Of a DNA stretch of 64,000 nt, positions 12,826 through 23,800 are shown in pieces. The translations under genes were made by a program, and so were the position numbers. The notes under the pieces are model-generated. The model was not told where the DNA came from and ran no database searches. It saw nothing but the letters and a program-made list of their open reading frames with translations. The DNA comes from Orthosia cruda (taxonomy: Eukaryota; Arthropoda; Insecta; Lepidoptera; Noctuidae), in contig OZ059837.1 of assembly GCA_964057195.1 (NCBI GenBank), forward strand, positions 39,601,822 through 39,665,821, given 5' to 3'. How positions within the stretch are numbered: position 1 is the stretch's first letter; each line of letters starts with the position of its first letter.

Positions 12826-13230
12826 CGTACAGACGCGGCGGGGGACTTTATTTTATAATATGTAATGATAGTGACCTTTAGATGAACCTGTAGTTACTTT
12901 AACAATTGATAAACTTGGCATTCTTAGTAGTGACAAGATCAATGGCGTATGTTATCATTACATCTGGCCAGTTTATTATGTAAGTACATAAGACACATTG
13001 ATGTATGAGGTCTGTTTCAGTGCACGGTATTCACATTAGAAAGGCACTACTCCATATATTTGTCCCTGTATATTCATATTTTGCCACTAAGTACTTTAAT
13101 AGGGCTTATACAACTTATAATAGGTATAATTTTGAGATAAATACACATTACATTTTATATTTTAAAAGTTCATTTTAACCGACCTCCTAAAAAGGAGCAG
13201 GTTCTATGTTCGATACATAAACCAACAGCT

Positions 13231-13400
13231 TAGGCCCTGTGCACACCACGCTTTTAAACGCGCCGTTGACGCGCGTTTGTAGCGATACAGACGCGATACG
13301 CACGCAAGTCAGACGCAGCCTGTATTGCTCTGTAGGATAAAAGCGCGCCGTCGATGCGCGTTCCTAAAATGCGCGTCACGAACGAACTAGTTATGCAAGG
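13231..13400. repeat. MITE-like fragment with GTGCACACCACGC end
   Basis: GGCCCTGTGCACACCACGC followed by alternating GCGCGTT/ACGCGC blocks resembles one half of lepidopteran MITEs that end in 'GTGCACACC'. A clear opposing terminal repeat is not visible. Confidence 0.35.
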
Positions 13401-14160
13401 CTTATATCTGCCGAAACATAGTCAAATTTAATATTGCTACATGCCAATTGTAGATATATGACTGCTAACTTATGAGATAACATTGATTGTGATGAAAGTG
13501 CATCCAACTGCAACGTGGTCAAACTTCAGCTTGATCGACCAGTGGCAGCCATTTACCTCCTCGTGTCACAGTACATAAAAACTATTGTAATAGTGATGTC
13601 TGTCTGTATGGCATGTCAGGTGTCTGTCTGTGTGCATGTTTTTACTTTCGCGTCCGGTGTCGAGCGCAGCTCATGTAATACTGCTCAAGAGGGTTATCTG
13701 ACAAGTGTTAGTTTTAGTAACGAGCGAATAGTGCGTCTGTTTGTGGAAAGGCTTAGATTAATAAAACCTTTACTTAGGTGTTACGTAAATGTATTGTTTG
13801 GGTCTCACTTCCGAGTTGAATGGAGAAACTGAAAGTTGTTGAGATGTCTGAAGATATAATTTATTGGATTAGTTTAGTAGCTTAGTAAAAATAACGGGTA
13901 GAACATGGATGAGATTTGCATAGGAGCACGGGGATTGGCACAGAAATTGATGAACCCAGAAATAGCATTCATAAGCATGGCTCTTTCGAGTCCCGACCAA
14001 TATTTTTGTTCTATATTCTTGTTATCTTCTCCAATATTGGCAAAAAAAAAACAAAATATCCACAGTAAGCTAGGTGACTATAATTATCTCACGGCCTCCG
14101 CGAGGTTTACTCAGTTGTTTTCTGGCTTTATAAACTGGGTTAGTTAAGTTAACGCAGTAA
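13401..14160. other. Stretch without recognised genes
   Basis: A 105-codon frame (13515-13832) and an 80-codon frame (13905-14147) show no domain, signal or splice support. Part of the untranslated first exon of the VWC gene could lie in the 5' half of the window, but it cannot be placed. Confidence 0.35.
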
Positions 14161-14244
14161 TAGCCACTTTATGTAGTCAGCTTGACAGATGGCTCCGTGT
14201 TGACAGCAGGCATTAAACTGTGAAGTGAAGGATCCACCCACCAG

Positions 14245-14262
14245 GCCCCACGTTGGGCGCCA
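14245..14262 (-). other. Retrotransposon primer-binding site, tRNA-Lys type
   Basis: On the minus strand this reads TGGCGCCCAACGTGGGGC. It is complementary to the 3' end of insect tRNA-Lys(CTT), which ends GCCCCACGTTGGGCG plus CCA. The base pattern TTACA-G-TGG on the minus strand places an LTR end one nucleotide upstream. Confidence 0.75.
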
Positions 14263-14263
14263 C

Positions 14264-14718
14264 TGTAACGGCTAGGTCTGCGCATGGAAGTTAGCACACA
14301 GTATAAATGTTAAGAAGGGTACCGTCCCTTGGCAGCACGTGGCAGAGGTGGGGAAGGGCGGCGATAAACCACGGTAGGCAGGACAAAACCTGGGCCGCGT
14401 GCGTAGGTAGCGTGCAGCAGTGGGCAAGGGGCCCAGCCCTCAGCCCGTACGGTGAACCATGGCAGCACCATAGGGAGCGCATGTTAGATGCGGTGCAATT
14501 AGCATCAAGCCGCATGCGATGTACCAGCTTCTTTCCCTCTTTAAGCCAAGGAACGGTGTGGGAAGCATTGAAGGTGAAAGCTCAGCACATCGCAACGCTT
14601 TACAAGTCTCTCACAACCTCACAACGCTACAGTGTAAAGAGACTAATGAGTCGCACTGATTTTTAGAACCGATTGTAAGTCTGATAGAAAAAAATATTAT
14701 AAAACTATCCTATAACAT
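14264..14718 (-). mobile_element. LTR remnant adjoining the primer-binding site
   Basis: The LTR 3' end on the minus strand is ...CGTTACA at 14264. The distal border is uncertain; TATAACA near 14711-14718 on + would give a minus-strand TGTTATA start, so about 455 nt is possible. No gag or pol sequence is visible on the internal side (below 14245), so the element is internally deleted. Tyr/Lys-type PBS use is seen in BEL/Pao and some Gypsy elements. The long frame within (14307-14666) is not a gene. Confidence 0.5.
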
Positions 14719-17700
14719 TTCGATGTGGTTTGGGCTGAATCAAAGTTAAAACTGGAGTGATCGCGCGGAGTCATATAGGTACCTAAGAAGGTAGGTACCC
14801 TGTTTTTCTTCCTCAAAAGTTTTGTTCAAGCTAGACGAAGTTGGTAAACGAATCTTTCCACCCATGCTAATTCTGAAAACTGAATTCTTTCATAACTCCG
14901 ATAAAACAGGAAGTTTTACTTCAGGCGGCGCGCCGCCTGAAGTTTAGGCGTTTAGGAGTTTAATTTTAGCAAGAATCGGAAAATATTTTACTACTAAAAA
15001 ATCATCTCGCTTTTAAAATATCCTTTTATTAATAATTTAAGTCCAGCATTAATAAAAAATAAGGGTTAACCTCTTCATATTTATCTACACTAGTTTCGCA
15101 CGCGTGGCCTATAGGAACTGTGTATTTTTACGAGAAAAACCTTGCTTTTCTACCAGAGAAAGAATGTTCCTAGTCGGATCAATACAGAAGGTACATTCCA
15201 CAGATATTTTACAAACGTATGAATAACTATACCTCTTCATTATATTAGTATCCAAGTGTCTACATGATGCAAGTCAGCAAATAATTTATCGCCACACATG
15301 GTAACCGATCCTCCGGAGCCCGGAGCCCGGAGCCCGGAGCCCGGCACGTTCCCAGGGCCGTCTTCGCACGGTGATCGCGCCGATAGGTGACAGCCACATT
15401 ATCCTATTGAGAGCCATCCGAGGCGATTGATGAATCACTGCGAGGTCGTGCACCCGTGTGAGTGGACAACGGACTTGCCAGGGTGCTGGCACACTGCTGT
15501 GACGTAATTAAGACTTTAAAAGTAGAGTAGACTGTTTAGAACAGTGCTTGGTTGCTTTCTATCAACGAAAGGGTCGATAGCGATTGGTAAAATGATAAAA
15601 ATAAAAGCGACTAGCTGCCGCCGTGTTATTAGTACTTCTTCCAATATCTTTGTACCTAAATGCCTATGTCTTACTCTGATGCGAGTCCAGCTATATTTCT
15701 GTAAAGTTTCATCAAAATCCGTTCCTTAGTTTTTGTGTGAAAGATAAAGTAAGTAGGATTGCCAAGTGTTATCGAAAAGTTACTTTATTAAGTATTTCTT
15801 GCAACAGCAACATCTTTAAGGTAGCGGGTTTAACATTTGATTTAAAAGTTAATTATTTGAGAAGATTGATTTATAAATATTAACTTTATCACCACTCGCG
15901 AAGATTTCATTACCTCCATATAAGTTAGGCAACTGCCCAAAAACATCAACTCGCCTAATCTAACAGAATATTGGTAGAATTTTCCTTATTTGTCATGAGT
16001 CAGTGCCTCTTCTTAAAATTGGTCCTCAGACGAGCAGAGAATTGCATCACACACGAACACGACCGTTAAGTCGTTACACTTCAGTGCGAGGATGGCATTA
16101 ATGTGACACGGTTCCCATATCGGGGGACATTCGTCTCAGGAATGGGACAGTTGGAGATAAGTGGGTCTTTATTTATTGGATCGCTTAGCTGCCGGGGTGC
16201 TCGCCACTGCTCGGGTCCGTCTCACCGATTGATTCTTTGTCAACCGATTACTATGTAAATGTGGCCATTTACAGCCATCCCAGTGGTTGCAGTCCTTAAT
16301 ATGTTATTGGCACATGTAATTGTTCAATTGTCTGGTTGCAGTAAGTTAAGAAATTATTCTTTTTTCGGATTTTTGATGTTAGTAAATTAAGGTTTAAATA
16401 CGTCCTTATTAGTAAGAGGGCGGCACAATTACTAATTTTGCACAATTACTTGATAACAAAATTTTATGGAAAATGAAACAGGACTATACAACTATTGATC
16501 ACGTTTCCTTACCTAAAGTCACGAGTATTTCTGTATTGTCTGTCAAATATTTAATAAAACGTTATTTTTACAAAAAAATGCCGTTGGAGTTCAGAGTTCA
16601 TACTGGAACTGGCTACGTTAGTTGCGTCATGTCTTTTAAAGGAATTCAGATATATCTAGTTATGGAAAACCTGCAATTTTAAAAGTCATTCACCAGTTCA
16701 AGGAGCAAAGTCACAGAACGTGGTTTCTGTGAGTCATAGTTAAGTTATATACATTTACGTTGAGTTGCGTCTATTGCTTTATGTCTAATTAGCAGTAAAA
16801 AAAGGAAGTTTTCTTAAAATATAATATAAGCTCCTTTGTATTAATTCAATTCATCATTCTGCATAATTCATTCAATCTCTGCTTCCAATACGAGTACAAT
16901 ACTCAGCGAGAGTTGTTGAAACACTTGACTTCTATTGTGGCCAGTCATCTATAGATGACTATAAAATATGAATACCTAAGTAAAAACATCGAACATTGAT
17001 TGTAAAGATAAATGCGATGCAGTGACTATTTTACTCAATAACGGTCGATTTCAATAACGTATATCAGACTTGTCTACTAGAGATAAAATGCTAGTCCATA
17101 CAAGTAATGTCAAATTCGTATCTCTACTTAGCAAATATACTGCCATAATATAAATTATTAAAATCGACTGTAAATCATGACCCTAATCTTCTGTACACTA
17201 TTCAACCATTGTTATTTTCCTTGCCTACTCAAAAACAGCAGGTGTACTTACTTTTGCAGAGATAAAATGTCGTAGTTTTATTGTGAAACAGGCTCCGGCC
17301 GTTGCCACTTGTGCAATGATGATCAAACAGGCTTTTTTTCTCGAGTAATATTACGAAGGCTGATCTAGGGGATGTGATTGCGCAGGAGTGGGGTCATTGA
17401 ACGCTTCGTTGCGCGGGCGCCGCTTTTTGCGATGCGCCTGATATGCATTTTTGTTCAGCGCTCCCTTACTTGCCGATTGATTGCCTTGTAAATTACGTGA
17501 TAGTGGACAGAAATGCTATTGTGCATACATAGTAGGTATCACGTACATAGGTAGGCTGTTTAATGTTGCAAGACGTTATATTTATTTTTGACGACATTTT
17601 TAACGATTTTTTTAAATATCGAGGTCGACTCCAAGTGTATTTTGTATGTTTTTGGCAAGATGTCGCTTTGTCCTTGTGTTTAAATACTTTGTTTGTTTAT

Positions 17701-17813
17701 AATTTCGCAGAACGAAAACAAGTGAATTAAGTTAAAAGAAAAAACCCTTACAAACGTGTAGTCATTAAGTTTTTGTTATCGTATTCTGACGTTCGTTTTG
17801 TTATTTGTTGCAG
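14719..17813. other. Upstream region of the VWC gene without recognised genes
   Basis: It contains a GC-rich direct repeat at 15313-15345 and a GC-rich patch near 17400-17450 (GCGCGGGCGCCGC) that could be promoter-like. It ends with the splice acceptor at 17813. No exon could be defined. Confidence 0.4.
15313..15345. repeat. 7-bp tandem repeat (GGAGCCC)
   Basis: About four and a half copies of GGAGCCC follow one another perfectly. Confidence 0.85.
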
Positions 17814-17893
17814 ATCGCGAGGCGGCATGGCGTCGCCGAGGCAACTGTGCCTGTTGCTGGCAACACTCAACATTATTGCTCTCAGTCGAGCTG
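17814..17893 (+). CDS. Exon with 5' UTR end and signal peptide (coding part 17827-17893)
   Basis: A pyrimidine-rich tract ending in TTGTTGCAG closes at 17813, so the exon starts at 17814 with 13 nt of 5' UTR. ATG at 17827 opens 22 codons plus one base, then the donor GTAAGT at 17894. The peptide begins MASPRQL, has a Leu/Ala/Ile core and ends in SRA, a plausible signal peptidase site. The upstream acceptor means transcription starts in an earlier exon, possibly within 1-17.7 kb of this window or beyond it. Confidence 0.85.
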
Positions 17894-20800
17894 GTAAGTT
17901 GTACTTTTAACTTATTAGGTCGTTAATCTATAAATAATGATATTGCAATCTGTAGATCGATATCAATCGGTGAGTGAGCTACAATGATGAAGCCGGACCT
18001 AGTTAGAGAGTGATGGTTGTGTTGTGTGGTCTCTGTAGGTAACTCTTACATTGTAATTTGCAAGTAGATAAAAGGCAAGTGCAAGAAAACAGCCAGTTCT
18101 ACTGACAATAACGACGTGGTTTTTGTTGAGACATGCGTAACGTGTGTTGGTTAAATTTTTAATGTCCGTCTGTCCGTCCGCAGCTTAGCTCAGAGACTCT
18201 TTGTCATCATTCAGCATTTCAGCCGAAAGACGTCCACTGCTGGACATAGGCGTCCCCCAGGCGTCGCCACATTGACCGATCCCGTGCGTCTCGCATCCAG
18301 CGCCTTCCCGCAACCTTAACCAGGTCATCAGTCCACCTAGTGGGAGGCCTTCCAACGTATCGTGTTCCGGTTCGCGGTCGCCATTCCAGAACTTTTCGGC
18401 CCCATCGGTCATCCGTTCTGCGAGCAATGTGCCTTGCCCACTGCCACTTAAGTTTGGCAATTCTTCGGGCTATGTCGGTAACTTTGGTTCTCCTGCGGAT
18501 ATCATAATTTCTGACGTGATCACGTAAGGAAATTCCGAGCATAGCCCTCTCCATTGCCCTTTGGGTGACATTGAGCGTTTGTCCCAGGTAGACATAATCG
18601 TCTACAACTTCGAGAGTAGAGTCTGCGACCTTGATAGGAGTGGGTGTTACATGGGCATTCACCATGATCTTGGTTTTGTCCATGTTCATTTTAAGACCCA
18701 CTCTTTCGGAAGCTCTACTGAGGTCATCGAGCATTTTACTGAGGTTCTCCATGGTCTCAGCCATGACCACTATGTCGTCGGCAAACCGAAGGTGAGTAAT
18801 GTACTCGCCATTAAAGTTGATGCCCAGCCCCCTCCAGTCCAGAACCTTGAAGACATCCTCCAGCGCAGCAGTGAACAGTTTCGGAGAAATGACGTCTCCC
18901 TATCTCACGCCGCGCTGGAGAAGAATTGGTTTCGAGGTCTGATCCTGAAGACGGACTGACATGGTGGCGTTCTGTACAAACACTTGAACACCTCAATGTA
19001 CCGGTAGTTGATCTGGCACTGTTGGAGAGTGCAGTACAGCTCAAGTCTCGATCGAATCGAAGGCTTTCTCGTAGTCCACAAACGCTAAACAGAGAGGCAG
19101 GTTATACTCTTCGTTCTTCTGTATAACCTGCCGCAGCGTAATGTATGTGGTCTACGATGCTAAAGCCTTTTCGGAATCCGGCTTGTTCGGGGGGCTGGAA
19201 ATCGTCAAACATGCGTGCGAGACGATTCGTGATGACTCTTGAAAACAACTTGTAGGTCTTCAACCGGGCATTGTCGCCCTTCTTGAAGAAGAGTACCACC
19301 ACACCCCTGCACCATGCCTGTGGCGTTTTGCCCTCGAGTATGACGGAATCAAACAGCTTCTGAAGGGCCCTAAGGACCGGTTTTCCACCCGCCTTCAGGA
19401 GTTCGGCCGTAATTCCATCATCACCCGGCGCCTTGTTGTTTTTGAGCCATCCTAATCTCGTACAGGCTGACGTCCGGGATATCTTCGGTATAGTGTCGGG
19501 TCAATCTAGCTTTTGGGTCGTTTGCTAGACTCGCAACGGGCTTGCTGATCGATGTGTACAACTGCCCATAAAATGTTTCGATCTCCCTGAGAAGCTCCGG
19601 TTTGGCAGATACGATCCTGCCATCGTCGGTCTTTAGTTTCGTGAGTTGGCTCTGCCCAATAGCCAGATCCCTTGAAAACACTTTGGAGCCTTTATTTCGC
19701 TCGATCGCGTCTTTAATACGCTCGGTATTGAAGCGGCGGAGGTCTCTTTTCAAGGATTTAGAGATCTGTCTATTGAGCTGCCGAGCTGAGACTCTTTGTA
19801 CTAGAAAGTTATAATTTTGCATGGATATACATATTAATCACGCCAACAAAGTGGTAAAATAATTTTGATGTATGGAGACAATAGTTTTCGTACGGCAAAG
19901 TTAATTTTGTTTGTCGTTATTTATAAACGTTAGTAATGTTACATATTTATTTTGGTGAATGTATCTGTTATACTGAACCCTTTGTGCGCGAGTTAGACTT
20001 GCACTTGGTCGGTTTTAATTGATACCTACGTAGGTATCAATTAAAACCGACCAAGTGTATTTCTAATATTATGCCTGAATAGCTCGTATATGGATCTAGG
20101 TATTCTAGTGCAATATATCATAAGTAATGGACTAACAACTAAATTTACGAAAAGTGAACATATAGCTAGACTTGAAGGCAACAAAACTCAAAGATCTTGT
20201 TAGATAACAAAATTCCTTAGAGTTTGTTTTTTCACTTCAGCGCGACCGGGAAACTGCAGGTAATAGAACTAATCACATCTTTAAGTTTTATATTCACCAT
20301 AAATTACACTATAATAAATTAATTAAAATCGGAGTTTGTGTCTATACTCGGAATTTTAATTCGATTCCAGATTTGACAATTTCAGTGTTGCAACGTTATG
20401 ACAAGTACTAAATAGTGACGTTGCAAAATTATTCGATATGGAAATGGAATATTTCCGGATCGATTCTTCTCGTTTATAATTTTACTCTCGTAAACTAAGT
20501 ATATCAGGAAATTAAATATTTCTGAACTGATAATTTAGTTTTGACGATTAATTAACGAACTGAGACTTTTCTTTTATAATTGTGTGTGAAATAAATAAAA
20601 AAATGTGATCATGAAGGAACATGACAAATAAAACAGATAGATGTATTATGGTAATAATTTATTTTATATATTGTCGCCGTCATCGCTATTGCTATCGCTG
20701 TCACTTTCTGTAACATTTATTATAAATGTGTCTGTGATATTGTCAATTAACATATTATCTAGCCTACTCATGTTTTCCTCTTCTTTGACAACATGGGATA

Positions 20801-23800
20801 CGCATTTAGACCATTCGGTAGCCGTAATTTTTACACACACTGATTGTTTATCGATTTTTGTGTTCATCACTACACTATTATATATTATGTGGTATCATTA
20901 TTTCACAAAATGACAGTAGCTAATGTCAAATCTGGAATCGAATTAAATTCCGAGTATAGAAATTTTGCAGTGTCTTGTGACCGGTGACCGCATAATGGAT
21001 GAGTAGGTTGTACGGACGCACACCATCAAGTAAACTTGACAGTAAATATTGCTAGCTAAACTCTAATCGGGTAACATTAATACCAGTCTTATTAATGTTG
21101 GCCGATTAGAACCCTGATCCCGTCAATGCTGAGAAAAAATTGCTTATTCGGATCAATATTACATTCTTAAATAATATTCTTGCAAAACGTTAGGTTAGCC
21201 AACAAAACTTCTTCTAAAATAGACAGACACTAATGAATAATCCCTCAAGTTTCAATAGAATTAAACATTTGTATCACAAAACAAATTGAATTTGTTCGTA
21301 TTGCAGTGTTGCATCAGTCTGGACTGGTAGACGAAATGATGTAGTAAATGGTTCACGTTGCCACGCGCTCTACAGACAATTGGTCATCATTTCCTAATAG
21401 TCTACAACTTACTAGTGCTCATCTAAATAAGACGCAAAAACCAGTCCATCTCCGCCAAACGACTTGTTTGGATTTTAAAAAGATATGCGCAAATAAAAAG
21501 CAATAAAATCTATTTTATTAATGGTCAAACAACCGTGTACATTTGTTTGTTTTTCCTTATAAACAAATAGTGACAATGTCAGCCGGTGCGCTGTGCTGTA
21601 CCGTGTGTTTGGTCAGCTGAGTCACGGGCCGAAACCGAAGGCCGTGACTGATGACGTCACGCAGTTCTCACGTCTAGAACCTAATCAGGATATAGTTTTA
21701 CATCTTCATGTTGATTTGAGACGCTTGTTTGCATTCCTTCACGAATAGGCAGTGCATTTTTTTGCAAATTCCAATTTCGGGAAGTCATTGTTGAATGCCG
21801 AATAAGTTTTAGAAAATTCTCCGTTTTGGTAGAGATCAATCGTTACTAATAAATTATTATAAATAACATTACAACTTGAGGCTTACTCTACATTATAGCT
21901 GTACGTAACTGCCAACACTTTGCTATGCAGATGTTTTGTTGAGATTGTCACACATACATATAGGTAACTTTTTAAGTTTACTGTTTTCACACAAACAGGT
22001 TTAAATTTTTACATATTTTTATTTTAAGGACGCTATTACATTTTTCTACAAATAACAGTGCTTTTCAGGTACAATTTTAATGTATATGCAATCACAGATG
22101 TGAAGATATTATGGTCTCAATTTAAAGATAACATATTCAGCTCCAGATTGGCATCAGAAAAAATTCATGACATCATACAAAATTTTCGCACAAATACGTT
22201 TTGCCCATCACGATAATCGCAAAAATATTAAAAAAGTAGGGTCCGAATAGGTCCCAGTTTAGTTAATTTTACAGCATTTTTTATCTACAAAATTATAAAA
22301 AAATTGCGGTATATATAGTCCTTTACAGGTTCAGATAATTATTTTTTACCCAAATCAATATATATTTTAATTATTAGCTAAAATAAAAACACTTGCCGAC
22401 TTCTTCATACATTTTGCACTCGAAGCTTATCATTCCGCGCTCAGAAGCGCTCGTGGAAGGACGAGCGTATCGCTTTTTTGCAAAAAATAAATACGATAAA
22501 AGTAATAGAAAAGATTGTAGTGTGCATGCGTGAGTCGTATGTCGTGATCGAAAGGAGTTGATATTTTACCGAAATAAAAGTATGTTTGAGTTTCCTTTTA
22601 TTATTAGAATGTGATTTAGAAATTATGTTGGGTATGATCGGGATTTGGATAGGTATTGATAAGCAGTTGTTGACAAGGTTGAGAAATGGATGGGTGGGTT
22701 TAAGCAGCTCTTAGTAAGGTTAGGATTTGGATGGGTAAGGTTAAGCTGGCGGCGGTGAAGGTTAGAAGTGGATGGGTGGGAGGAGATTTATGATTTGAAC
22801 TGGTTTGTATGTATGTATGTATGACGAATACGGGGTCAAACCAAAATACAAGATGGCGGCGACGAAAATTTGGCATCTTTTCGTCACAGGTGTCATTGTC
22901 ATGTTTTTTGGGGTCGCTTATATCGAATATGGGGTCAAAACCAAAATACAAAATGGCGCCGACGAAAATTTGACCGCTTTTCGATATGGGTGTCATTTTC
23001 ATGGTTTTTGGCGTCGCTTATATCGAATATGGGGTCAAAACCAAAATACAAAATGGCGCCGACGAAAATTTGACCGCTTTTCGATATGGGTGTCATTTTC
23101 ATGGTTTTTGGCGTCGCTTATATCTAATATGGGGTCAAAACCAAAATACAAGATGGCGCTGACGAAAATTTGACATTTTTGCGTCATGGGTGTCATTGTC
23201 ATGGATTTTCGGGTCGCTCATATCGAATACGGGGTCAAAACCAAAATACAAGATGGCGCCGACGAAAATTTAACATCTTTTCGTCATGGGTGACATTTTC
23301 ATGGTTTTTGGGTAGTATGTCATTAGCTGATGCTCATTATGTAATACTCCAAAAATTTTTGATGGTAATATTTTATATAATATGTATATAATATGTAATG
23401 CAAAATGTTCAAGTATGTTTTAGGATTTCCCCTATTACTAAGACTCCGCGGTCCGTCTGTCTGTCTGTCTGTCACCAGGCTGTATCTCATGAACCGTGAT
23501 GTGTTTTTTGCAATAATGGTACGGAACCCGTCGTGCCCGAGTCCGACTCGAACTTGGCCAGTTTTTAATCCTTGTGACCGGAAATTATTTCGTTTTAGGT
23601 ATCTACTTATCTTACGTTGCGTTTTTTGATGTGAAACATCTATAGGCGCACGTGAGACCGATTTCTGGCGTGGCGACGCGTCGCCACGCGCAATCGACTG
23701 TGCGTTTCTCTCTCACTCGATCCGGCGTTAAGCCATCTCTTTCGCTCCACTGAGCTCGGATACCTATAATGTATACTCTGTTTATTACAGTACTCATAAC

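Noticed and set aside
13515..14147. 105- and 80-codon frames as genes
   Set aside because: No domain, signal peptide, splice signals or composition change.
14245..14262. Possible 3' end of a tRNA-Lys gene
   Set aside because: No T-arm, anticodon arm or acceptor partner upstream on +; fits a retrotransposon primer-binding site next to an LTR end.
14307..14666. 119-codon + frame
   Set aside because: It lies within the LTR remnant on the opposite strand to the element and has no domain.
20641..20913. Hydrophobic 90-codon + frame that could look like a membrane protein
   Set aside because: It is antisense to the acidic transposase-tail frame inside the TIR element.
22824..23320. CRISPR-like regular repeat
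   Set aside because: The repeats are contiguous 100-bp units without unique spacers, and the genome is eukaryotic.
22805..23391. Overlapping frames of 67-122 codons
   Set aside because: They run through a 100-bp tandem array; the same sequence appears in shifting frames.
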